From contig NC_088300.1 in NCBI RefSeq assembly GCF_032854445.1, positions 8,990,001 to 9,054,000 on the forward strand: DNA of 64,000 nt, in the 5' to 3' direction. Below the pieces are notes generated by a model. It was not told the DNA's origin, ran no database searches, and saw only the letters and a list, made by a program, of their open reading frames with translations. Of the stretch, positions 24,184 to 34,943 are shown piece after piece; within the stretch, counting starts at the first letter, position 1, and each line of letters starts with the position of its first letter. A program made the position numbers and the translations under genes. This DNA comes from Liolophura sinensis. Lineage: Eukaryota > Mollusca > Polyplacophora > Chitonida > Chitonidae.

Positions 24184-25350
24184 GCCAGCGAAGGACTTTA
24201 AGTAAAGCGTTGTCGCTGAAGGCGATCACACATTCACAGTCATACCTTTAACATAACCTAACCGGGAAGGTAATTAAGTAAAAGGTGCCCTGAAGGTTTA
24301 ATTATTCTACGGATCCAGAATAAATTGCTTTTATGATATACTTAACAATACCGTGGAGGATTCCGTTGAGCTGTACATATGCTTGTGTTTTCACAACTAG
24401 CCGTGTCCCGTTCTTGTTAGAAGTCTGTTATATAGACATATATAGGCGTTGAGAGGACAACGAGATGTTAACCTGAAGCTGCTATAAGCAAAGTAAAATC
24501 CGTGACGATTTCCCTGACAGATGTTGTTACATGATTCACATGTATACAGTTTAAAAACGAGGTAGATATAATCAGCTTTACAGGCCATATAAAGCAGGAC
24601 TCGTGCAGGTTTAGACTAACATACCACACAAAATATTCAAAGTTAGACTTGCACACCTAAAGGCGGAGTCCACTTAGTTATGGATTTCTAAAAAAAAAAG
24701 CGAATACCCTCCCAGACTGGCTCTGTCGGGATTCTTCCGATTCACTCAATTGGGGGACTTAAAACTTAGCTTCCTGCTTCTACTGGCCCTCTTGTTTGTC
24801 ACCTACAGGATCTAAAAGAGCAGAACGATGTACAGGTTATACACAGATTCCATTTCATTTCATTGCATGTGTTTATGGCCGTGATCACGAATTCACCATG
24901 GCAATTAGGCCTAGGTCTCCCAGGAACTAGCAGTATATACAAACCTCCCAATTGCTTGGTTGTCAAGAGATGTAGTACATGCATGTAAACTGGTGTGACA
25001 TTTATACCGCATAACAGACCGTGCAGTTGAGAAAAGCTAGCAATCTCACTCCTTACCATTCAGTTTCAGTTGGCCGAATGGATTAGACTTCAATATGCAT
25101 AGTTTTATGTTTTAAACTGTCCGTCCAGGTATAAAACATTTAAACTGCAGGATTTATTACACTCCCGTCGTGTTGGGTATAGCTTTCAGAACATTTGGAC
25201 TAATACATTCTGAGTAAAAGGTGTGTGCAAGATCTAAATGAATTCAACATATAAGACTTTAGAAAACATGCTCTGGATACGAGTTTAAATAAACTTTTCC
25301 TTTAGGTAATTGTCATGCATCAGTTAACGCAGAGTGAAGACTGTGTATAG
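24184..25350. other. Unassigned DNA inside the inverted repeat, left of the gypsy relic
   Basis: No exon or clear LTR is recognised. If the gypsy relic had a 5' LTR it should lie here, but I could not match any part to the right flank. Confidence 0.35.
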
Positions 25351-25359
25351 CCTAAAATA

Positions 25360-27665
25360 TGTTATTGCATATAATGGGAATTTTATCTGCTATTTGTACA
25401 TCTGCCTTCCTTGTCTTACTACTTAATTACTTCATATCCACCTTACGTATATTCCATATTTGGGGACGAAGTAAAGCAAGAACCTTACGGCTAATATACT
25501 TCCTGATTTCACGCCTGCTTCAGCTGCATTCGAGATGGCTTGTGCGCGGATTGATGCACCCGTCCCGTTCTTACCTTCTCTCGGCGAACCTACCATACTA
25601 TGGCCGTACTGGTAACATCTGTTTGAAAATTGCCTGTTTGCCATTGACACAAATGAGGCCTCTGATCGGAAAAAGGATATTCTCTTACATTCACTCGGAG
25701 CTGAGGGACAAAGAATTTTCTACAAAGTGCAGAGCGTATTCGTTTTCGTAGGAGAGCTCAATTACCTCAAGAACTGTTGACACTTATATTGTTGTTCTCC
25801 GTGAATTAGATGCTTCATGTAACTTTCGTAATTTCTGTTAGAATGTTGTTAGATCATCTTATTGAGCAAAATAACAACAACAGATTCCGTGAATGCCTGT
25901 TGCTAAAACTCGGTTTAAGACTGGATAAGGCTCGTCAGATTGAAACTGCTCTTAAGGACGCAAAATCTATCTCTGGAATTCCCAACCCCTGGTAAAGTTT
26001 GTGCAGCAGTTACCGGTACCAATCCTAAGGGGAAATTTCGGCACAAATCAAACAAAAAATCAGGAAACCAGTCCAAAGGTTCCAGAAAGTGCTACCGCTG
26101 TGGATCTTTATCCACCTGGCAAGCTCTCCAAAATGTCCTGCTATGGGAAAAAACCTGCCGAACTTCTGGGGAAAAAATCACTTAGATACTGTCTGTTCAC
26201 TGACTGGCAATGTGCAACAGTTGACACTGGGCGGTTCCGATGACTTGAAAACTTTGTGTACACTGCAGAAAGATGCTACCCCTACGAGGAAGACTGCCAA
26301 TTGTACAGTGGATGCGAACTTTGTGGAACTCACTTTCATTGTTGACACTGCTTCTGGTGTTTCACTTATGTCTTTACATGTGTTTGATAAACATTTTCTG
26401 AGGAATGCATTGCAGTCTGACACAGTGCCTGTCACTGGTTACACATCTCACAAAATTTCTACAGCGGGTTTTTTCCATGTTTGTGTAACATATAAAGATC
26501 TGTACCTGCTGTAGGCCTATTTCATGTTGTACAAAAGGGCAGTAGCTTTCTTAGTAAGGATTTAATCCAAGCTTTGGGTCTTAATATCCAAGGCAGTACT
26601 CTGTCATATGCTACTTCTACAACTTCTAGTTTTCAGTTACCCCAACCACAGGTTACAGTAACTGAGCCTGTTATTACTGATTGTAACATTGAAGTTAACA
26701 TTAACGGTCATACACCTGTTTACAATCCTTTCCTTGCAAAGATTAGTTCAGATTTTCCCAACCTGTTCTATGATAAGTTAGGCAAAATTAAAGGGTTTAC
26801 TCATCGTTTGAAAACTCGTGCAAATATAAAACCTGTGCAGCAAAGACATCCATCGATTAGCGTACTCCTTTCGCCCCCGAGTTTTCACCGAATTAAAGCG
26901 CTTAGAAGACGCTGGTATGATCGAGCGAACCGCGGTATCTGAATGGGTTTCTCCTATTATTGTTGCGAAAAAGAAAAACAACAAAATTCGAGTATGTGTT
27001 GACCTCAGGAAGCCTAATGAAGCAAATGTCTGTGACAAATTCCCTTCCTACAGTGGAAGAAGATTTACTCAGTGAAATGCAAAGCGCGACCCGTTTTTCA
27101 GGGTTAGATTTGAAATCAGCTTATCGCCAACTTGAACTTCAACCTGACAGCCGTGACCTTATCTGTTTTATTACCCATGAAGGTACATTCCTTTTCCGCG
27201 TTTGTTTGTCTCATCAAGTGCCTCTACTTGCTCTCAGAAAATGATGTCAGTTACTGTGTCTGACATTCCTGGTTCAGCGTGCTTCATTTACAACATTTAC
27301 GTATTTGGCCGCGACAAAAAGTCCCATGACAAAACCCTCTATGCAGAATTACGAAGACTTGAGGAGCGTGGCACGACACTGAATGGCAAATGTCAGCTTG
27401 ATGTGAAGTCTTTAGACTTGCTAGGTTATGTGCTTGATAAGAACGGTTTGCGACCGAGCCTAGTCAGTGTCAGGTATTGTTGGTGCTCCTGTACCTCAAA
27501 CTAAGCAACAACTCAAATATTTTATTTGCCTTCCGGGATTCTATGCTAAATTTGTTCCCACTTTTTTCTGCTAAAATGAATGCCTTGCGCGAAGGGAACA
27601 ATATTGAACCGTATTACTGGACTGACGCTGCAGGCAGCGAACAGTACAGTTCGTTTTCCACTTGA
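25360..27665 (+). mobile_element. Decayed Ty3/gypsy-like LTR retrotransposon, gag-pol relic
   Basis: Conceptual pieces in shifting plus-strand frames follow the gag-pol order. A gag-like segment lies at about 25680-25990, a partial CCHC knuckle (KCYRCGS) near 26085, and a retropepsin-like segment with VDTASGVSL at about 26340. Reverse transcriptase follows at about 26760-27470, with SPIIVAKKKNNKIRVCVDLR, DLKSAYRQLELQP, then CFIYNIYVFGRDKKSHDKT and a thumb-like piece. Stops and frameshifts interrupt it repeatedly, a stretch of RT around 27215-27240 is missing, and the usual catalytic DD of the palm motif reads YN. No RNase H or integrase is recognised and no LTR pair was found. It is an inactive, truncated copy. 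Confidence 0.8.
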
Positions 27666-27777
27666 CGATCGGGAAACCGGGATGTTGGATGTAGGTTCCG
27701 AGTTTACACGAACAAGCCGACAGATTTAAGGACTCTCATTGGCTGAGAGGCAACACACCCCCAGCATAAATCACAGG

Positions 27778-27960
27778 GTGTTAAAGATGGAGGACGTCAT
27801 GGACTCAACCATTTATGCCAGCTTTGCCGTTTTCAAGTTTTACGTGTATGGCGAGGAAAAAATCGCAAAATTATGCAGCATGCACCAGCACATAGAAAAA
27901 AATGTGCTCTTTTCAGTCCACAGTGCCATGTTTTTAAGTTTTCTTCTCCTTTAAACGAAA
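27778..27960. repeat. Right copy of the ~175-bp inverted repeat
   Basis: Reverse complement partner of 23994-24183, beginning taaagatggaggacg and ending with gtttttaagttttcttctcc. A 71-codon frame across it is not supported as a gene. Confidence 0.8.
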
Positions 27961-28184
27961 ACGCGACTGCGCGATCTTTGCTGGTGGGCAAATATGGACC
28001 AACAAAATCTTGCCTTACAATTTAAAACCCATTTAACATTTAAGCCTGCTGAATGGGCTAGACCCTGTCAACATCTACAAGTAAAATGAATTTATGGCCC
28101 CTTGAGAACATCGTGCTGTTCCATGTTTTCACCACCCGATGAGTCTGTGATATGTAAATCACCCAACCTTGCTTATCTGTTACC

Positions 28185-28605
28185 TTGATTGTCCACAGTA
28201 TGCATGAGCCCTATATTTTTGATATAGCCAATGGATAAAAAAAAAATAACTCCTTGTTCCAAACCAAATTTCTCAAACTGTTGGAAAATTTCTTTCCAGC
28301 GGACTCTATAGATGCATTTCTTTTCATTTACATTCCACCTATCTCAAGAATAGCTCAAATCAATGCCTTTCATTAAATATTAGACCTTTACCTGTGTTAT
28401 TTAAATGTTAAAATGATTCTAAAGTTTGAAAGGATATAAAGCGATCCGTATTGTATATTCAGAACTTAAATATCGATTCTGAACAGTATCAGTAAAGAGG
28501 CTGATATTTTGTAAAAGGTAATTAATTGGGGCTATTTTAAAAAAACAAAAATTCCACTGGATTTGCGCTGATTGAAATTTTGCTCAAAATCTCCGTTATA
28601 GCCTA
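28185..28605. repeat. Diverged dispersed repeat, unclassified, copy 1
   Basis: Segments such as caagaatagctcaaatcaat and gattctaaagtttgaaagga with nearby ataaagcgatcc match, with clear divergence, 53700-53830 (caataatagctcaactcatt, ggttttaaagtttaaaaagt). The order of matching blocks is conserved. Confidence 0.5.
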
Positions 28606-28699
28606 TTCAACAGATGCCCAAGGACTTTTCACTTACACAACGACGGTCAGCTTCGAGGGTGCTAGGAGCTTTAGTTCACTCGGACAGGGCACTTACGTA

Positions 28700-29047
28700 T
28701 ACCTATAGAGCACTGTGTGGCTGCTTTTATTCCAGGCGGGAAATTTTACTGACTTATAGAACTCAAAAACTGTTCTTTATTTGGTATACATCGATTCCCT
28801 ATATCAAGATAAGTGTAGGCATATCAAAACCTGCATTGGTAAACCATCTTTTAACAGTGATCCACACCTTAAATTACAAGTCGAACCACCGTCTGCTGTG
28901 ATTCAAATTCAAACTTTCGCCAAGTTTCGGCAAGGTACGTTCTTCCAACGGGATTTTTCGTTAGGAATTTATATATTGTTGCTTTCAAATATAAGGTCAT
29001 TCCAGACATTCGACTTCGTTGTCAACACCAAACGGTCTACATTTTAA
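28700..29047 (+). pseudogene. Coding-like fragment of unknown origin, copy 2
   Basis: Contains CRHIKTCIGKPSFNSDP in a frame from about 28781, related to the minus-strand fragment at 13436-13762. A GT-like donor (caag/gtacgt) follows at about 28935. Neither copy could be tied to a known family. Confidence 0.35.
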
Positions 29048-30665
29048 ACAATCGAATCAAATTTTCCAACATCTAGATCTTTATTAGAGGGCGGTTTCCC
29101 GCGGTGCAGTTAAGACTTTACATGTAAACTCGGGAATAGTTTGTGGGTTCATTGTATACCAGACATTAGGGTGCACTCTAGTTGTGTTAGTGAACTGTTC
29201 CTGCTGGGCAACATTCGACCAAGAGACGGGCTGTACGTTCTAACTGAATTAGAATGGCATGGCTTGATAGGCTAGGACACGTGAGTGCCCCACGTAACCC
29301 TCCGCCTTCAGCAATTGACACAATTTCTTATACTCAATGTACTGATGTATGTATTATTGGTGGAAGTGATCTCAAGCGCATTTGAGGCGACTTCCACACG
29401 AGGGCCGTCAACCGCCTAATTGCCAGCAACAGTATAAGTAGGAGGCATAATATCGAGAATTCCCCGACCAAGGCTAGTATTTAACGAGCACATTATAGGC
29501 TCCTAGCACTGGAAAGACAAGTATCATCACTCAGCCACGATTCGCTTCCCTTTGTGCCTTTACTTTGTTTTCAAAATTACTTCGGTTACATACATGTAGC
29601 TGCATCAAACGGTAACCTCTCCCTCCTTCCATCTTCAGCTGACGATTTGCATGTATATATGGACGACGAATGGGTCAATCTACTTAATATTCCCCAAGTC
29701 TGAAGCTAGTCCACCTTCACTGTCAATGGTTGTCTTTCACTTCGCTGCAGTAGGGCCACTTGATTGGCTTGAACTAAGTCAACCCTGATGGGATAAAGGT
29801 ACATGTATGCAACATCTAAAACCAAGTCCTTCCGTAAATGAATGAATGGCTTTTACAATATCACAGCCTGATTGCAGCAATGAAGCGTGAGATTCATTTA
29901 TTTATCTGATTGGTGTATACTCCGGATTTTTCACTTTACGAGGGTGATGGGTTTATAGATGGAGGAAACCGGAGTGTTCAGAGTAAACCACATGCGGATT
30001 AAATCAGCTAACACCCGGACTTAATCCGCAGACAAAGCAGTAACAGCTATATTCGAAACACGTGATCTCACTGGTCAAGGGTTTGGTTGCTGCAGCAAGC
30101 CATGCAGCGCTTTAACCATTTAAGGCCAGCAATGACACAGGCGTTTGAGACCGACGTTGTAATCTTTCCAATGGCAATCGCTGTGCATAACAGGCCGCTA
30201 CATATTGTTTCAGTCCATAATGCCCTTGCTGTTGTTCACTGTCTGACACATGCTGGATCACTGGCGAACTTACTTCTCGACTTTGCCAAATCCAAGGGTT
30301 ACCACATCAAAAAGGTCATACTCCTTGCCGCGCATTCATTGCTCTCTACCTTTAGCTTTACATCACTGCCACCAATAGATAAGCGTGACCTTTGGAGCCC
30401 TCTGAGTCACACAGACATGTTTCTGCTTAGCCTCATCACTTGCTCCTCTCGCGGAACTATTTAATCAGCATTTATCAATTAAAATTGTTTCAAGTTTTGA
30501 TTAGAATCATGTTGTGCATACTCTAGATAAAGAGAATGCATGTGTATAAAGTATTATTAGAGGCCAAGGCGGAGACGGATTGTTTGTGTTTTCTGACATC
30601 AATTCCTCCTTCATCACCCTGACTTCAGTGACCTCGGGCGTTCCAAGATTCCTGTACAAAAATGT
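29048..30665. other. Unassigned DNA with a possible solo LTR
   Basis: A stretch at about 29340-29595 begins tgtactgatg and ends with cttcggttaca, with an internal tataagtaggag, which is reminiscent of a gypsy LTR. No second copy was found, so this is weak. A diverged SINE-like piece lies near 29900-29990. The open frame at 30087-30464 has no recognisable domain. Confidence 0.3.
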
Positions 30666-30669
30666 CTTA

Positions 30670-30835
30670 TATATTTGATTGCTGTTTTACGCCGTACCAA
30701 AGATATTTCACTTATACGGTGGTGGCCAGCATTATGGGGGGGGGGAGGAAACCCACGACCATCCGTTAGGTTACTGGAAGACCTTCTCTCTTACGGCTGG
30801 AGAGGAAGCCAGCATGAGTTGGACTTATAAAAATT
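30670..30835 (-). repeat. SINE-like repeat
   Basis: tttgattgctgttttacgcc, ggtggccagcattatggggg, aacccacgaccatccg and gaagccagcatgagttggac follow the family consensus. The tRNA-like head beyond this point is not clear. Confidence 0.75.
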
Positions 30836-33743
30836 CTAATGGTGGCAGTGATGAAAGCAAACGTAGAAAGCGACGCATATGCAACAAGGAGTGTGCAAAC
30901 AGGTCTGCCATACATATTACACATGCGTGGCGTGGACCTGAAGTGGACCTCCTAGTTACAAGACTGATTAAAAAGTGCTCCGGCCTGTGAAATGTAGGCC
31001 TATCCTGTACTCCTATCCACAAAACTGCTGTTACTATTCTATTGCCACTTGAGGTCTAAGTACGTTTATAATGTCTTGTTTAGTCTTTCTTGACGTCCCC
31101 TTTGTTCCGATAATTTCAGAGAGACATACATCCTTAAGTTACATTAATTTTCGTCTGGCTAGTACCAGAGTTCTGCCACCTTCTCGCACGTCAACTATTT
31201 GTGGAGGTCTGGGTCCAGTTGCTCAAAACTGGTTTAAGACTTAATACCAGATTTAACTTTAAGTCAATTCTTCATTTTTGCACTTAGCCTTAAAAAAAAA
31301 ACTGTGTAGCATCATATCAAATATGAACAAAACTGCTGCTGTTATATATTGTCTTTGGAGAACAGTTTGGCTAAAAGTTTAAATATAAAATATGACTCAA
31401 TACCAGTATTAGCTAATACACTTTCAAACAACTGGACTCCACTTACACAGGAGACACATGATAAGTGCCATAAGTGCAAGGTGGAAGAACTTTGGCACTA
31501 CACAAAGAAATGTAAATGTAAGGATGTAGGACTACAATTTAGAGACAACAAAATATTGTGGCAAAGCCAGTTAACATCTTTTCCTTTTCTTCTAACCGGT
31601 GTGTCTGGGTGACAAAATTTGTATCTCCAACAGGACAGACATTTGGCGTTACTTCAGATATATGCTAGGTAACATGTTGTGTTGATTCATTCTAGTCCAT
31701 GAACAATCTAGTCATATCCAAAAAACAACAAAGATGTATCCTCTATTTACAATAGCACTCTTTATTAACTTAAAATCAGGCAAAAATTTTATTTTCTACT
31801 GGAACAAGCCCTGCATGTGAAATTGTGTATACAACTTCTACAGCTTTCTGTACACATAAAAATAACCCTTTTAGTTTACCTCCACATTAACTTCCCATGT
31901 CTTATGTTTCCATGAAGAGCTTGTCCCATGTTCTTTCCTTCACTATAATCATATCATGTGCAATTTCACAGGAAAATAAAGTTGTCTTCCCAATAGCCTT
32001 AATTTTGTCAGGACATTTTGCAAATTAACATGCATTACATAGGCAAAAATAGAGATATGTTGTTTTCTTAAAGATATTTCCAAGATCTTTTTGAGACCTG
32101 GTAAGATGCAAGTTCACCTTATTTTGATAAACAAGATTATTGTAGTTACGCACTAATTCATTTATTTCAGTCGTGCTCTACATGATACAGAAAAATATTT
32201 ACCTCGCATCAGTGTCGTCAGATTTTTGTAAAAAGTAATCATGCAAAGTTTGGAAGACACCAAATGACTCACCAAAACAAATTACAAATACCTCTGGTTT
32301 CACCATTCCACATAATAAAGAGTCCTAGCCAAGCAAACGCAGTCAGATCTATACTTACACCATTACTCATGCCATACTTACACACCTCTCTCACCCCCAA
32401 GGCCAACAGGTGGGTGATATGAAGGCCTGAGACAAACACACACTTAGTCAGACATCCAACATGGTTGCAACGCTTGCTAGACTTTCCACTTTGTTTTTCT
32501 TCATTTGTTGAATTCATGAAAAAGAAGCCAAAACTTTACAACTACTTTGGGCTCTAGCAAAATCATCCCATGTACAACACCAAAGAAAGCAGATGATCAG
32601 GAATGAATAAACAGGCATCGCTGGCTTATGGTAAATAATAAATTACAAGGGAATGGTGTTAACCACTTCCTATGCTTTCACATATGTAACATGGGCTTAT
32701 ACATCATACATGTTACAAATGAAACATAACCCTTGACTAAATACCACTTTAACTACACATGAGACATTGAACCACACATCAAATATATACAGCTCACTTA
32801 TAAAACATAATACAGGTTTCGACATCAGCACATCGACTTGGACATTTGAAGGCATCAGCATTAAAATTATCAATTTGAAAATTGGCCCTTCTGCCAAATA
32901 CATTACCATTTGTGAAAAAGAAGAAAGAACAAATTTCAGAATCGCTTCTCTGATTAATGTTCAAGCCAAGTTCAGCATCTCCTACAACAAAAAGAGAAAC
33001 ACATATCATACCATGTACAATGAAGGCGTGGCCCAAACCCTTTTGAAGGCCTAACTTCTGACCCATCCCTGCACTAGGAGTTCAGAATATAACTGCTACA
33101 TTGGTCCTTATAACTTTTTTTTCTTTTTAAGGCTTGAGTATTTACGTACTTTTTAACAAGCAGTACTTACACTTTCACAGAGATCCAAAAAACATTTTGG
33201 AAATTCCAAGCAGTGATTCTGCGCTCATAGTGCCCTTCCCCAATACTATGTAGCTATATCTAACCCTGTATTTGTTAGGTAAAACAATCTTAACAACAGG
33301 GCTTGAATTTGAAGCATTTTCAGAAAAAAAACAATTAAGAAATGATAAAAAGATGACACAGACCATTTTAACAGTTATACTACACCATCATGTCCTCTAG
33401 TTCATGGTGATAAATATCTGCAAGATGCTTCGCCATCACTGAAAATGTAGAGTGAAAATTGTTTAGACAACATCACTCACCACAAAAAGAAAAAAAAAAT
33501 TAACATCCACATGGAACATTTGTCAGTATGACCAAAAAGGAGTTTACTTTATGGAAAGTTGGACTGCTCAAAATTCCAGTACCCACACAACCACCTTTCC
33601 CAATTTTGAATGACAATCTCGTTTTTGGTCAAACCTGTAACACACTATGACACTGACTTGGAACTAAATAAAGTCTGTTAATTGTTTGTCTATTATAACT
33701 GAAGACATGCCGGGACTTGAAATTATGTTTGAACTTTGAGATG
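30836..33743. other. Unassigned DNA
   Basis: AT-rich sequence with no recognised exon. Short frames at 31349-31612 and 32767-33066 lack known motifs. Part of the right end may belong to transcripts of the CREBZF-like gene. Confidence 0.35.
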
Positions 33744-33749
33744 TTTATT
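33744..33749 (-). promoter_or_regulatory. Candidate polyadenylation signal for the CREBZF-like gene
   Basis: tttatt on the plus strand is AATAAA on the minus strand, about 170 bases after the stop codon. It is one of several possible signals and is not proven. Confidence 0.3.
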
Positions 33750-33917
33750 CTTTATCTCCACATGAAAAGTTAACTTTTTAAAATGGTACATCCACTGCAT
33801 TCAAAGAGGGATCACAAATACATTTCTTGATACCGACCAAATATTTCTGTGACTTCCACCTGAAGATAAGATGTGCTGAGGCATATCACTAATGATGTTG
33901 CCTGAGGTATCTGCTTT

Positions 33918-34943
33918 TCATTGACCACACAAAGCCTTCTTACTGCACTCAGCACAAAACTCAAATGACACAGAGCCATTTGAAACATGTAGACAAATTC
34001 CTCCACTTATGGGATTTTCTGACAAACAACCATCCACTTTGTCATCTGGGTCCGCATTTTCCACATACTCTGCATCGCTTTTTCCTATATTCCTGTTTTC
34101 AAAAACTCCTTTTGGTTCTGCAGCATATCCATGGTCAAGATTTGCCATCTTCACCTTGTCAAATGAATCTGTGACTCTCCCCCGGGAGGAATAATCTTCA
34201 CGTTTTCTCTTGCTTGGCTTTGACTTCACCATTCCTGTGACAGCTGCTGTAGGCTTCTTTGGCTCCATTTTTTGCCCACCCTGATTCTGGATAAGGGAGC
34301 TTCGAAATCTCACACCTGGTGTATTTTGAATGTTCTGAAGAAGTCCTGCTAATACGCTCTGATTTGCCAACACACTTCTTAAATAACACACTTCTTCATT
34401 TAGTTCAGAGATGTGAGATTTCATCCGTTTTGTTTCATTTTTCAAATTTACATTTTCTGATCGCAGGTTTTTTACTGTGTTTTCTAGTGTTCCTAAGTAT
34501 TGTTTTTTGCGCTGACGTGTTTCTCGAGCTGCTATTGCATTTTTGGACATACAAAGGCTTTGTCCATCACTGTCAGTTTGTATAGGGCTGAAATTATTGG
34601 AATTCTCCGATGTTGGCTTTGGAATAAGCTTTAAACATGGAGGCACAAATTCTGTCTTCTCGCCTGTGAGATATTGTATCAGTTCATCTTCCTCATCAGA
34701 AGCCACACTGAAGAGTTTTTCATCGGTTTCTACCTCTTGGTTTTCACATAAACTTCGTCTTTCTGTCTTTAAATCTGTTAACACAGACCTAGGTTCCAAC
34801 ATATCTTCTTGGTTGAAGGCGTCAACTTCAAGAAGTTCCGTGTGTTGTTGTTGTAGCAGATCACACTCGCCTATCAGCGAACTTCCAACCGATGGTGAAG
34901 ATTTCTCACTGTCCAAATAAGAGAATAAATCGTTTGTCAGCAT
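33918..34943 (-). CDS. CREBZF-like: CREBZF/Zhangfei-like bZIP transcription regulator (single exon, 341 aa)
   Basis: The start is the ATG at 34943 (MLTNDLFSYLDSE). The frame stays open for 14 codons upstream to a GTG, then meets an in-frame TAG, and has no earlier ATG. The basic region lies at 133-147 (KNAIAARETRQRKK). The zipper has heptads L153, L160, L167, M174, L181, L188, followed by YLRSVLANQSVLAGLLQNI, close to human CREBZF YLRAVLANETGLARLL. Residues 270-273 read DHGY, matching the HCF-1 binding motif (D/E)HxY, which human CREBZF also carries after the zipper. The C-terminus GGICLHVSNGSVSFEFCAEC also matches the human tail. An acidic stretch lies at 83-90 (DEEDELIQ). The family acts in the nucleus as an HCF-1-dependent co-regulator in stress and metabolic responses; target genes here are unknown. 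The coding region is intronless. Confidence 0.9.
   Translation of the reverse strand: MLTNDLFSYLDSEKSSPSVGSSLIGECDLLQQQHTELLEVDAFNQEDMLEPRSVLTDLKTERRSLCENQEVETDEKLFSVASDEEDELIQYLTGEKTEFVPPCLKLIPKPTSENSNNFSPIQTDSDGQSLCMSKNAIAARETRQRKKQYLGTLENTVKNLRSENVNLKNETKRMKSHISELNEEVCYLRSVLANQSVLAGLLQNIQNTPGVRFRSSLIQNQGGQKMEPKKPTAAVTGMVKSKPSKRKREDYSSRGRVTDSFDKVKMANLDHGYAAEPKGVFENRNIGKSDAEYVENADPDDKVDGCLSENPISGGICLHVSNGSVSFEFCAECSKKALCGQ

Noticed and set aside
25359-25751. 130-codon frame with hydrophobic start that looks like a membrane protein
   Set aside because: It overlaps the start of the gypsy gag-like region in another frame and has no independent support.
30087-30464. 125-codon open frame
   Set aside because: No known motif, no splice partners, and surrounded by repeat-derived DNA.
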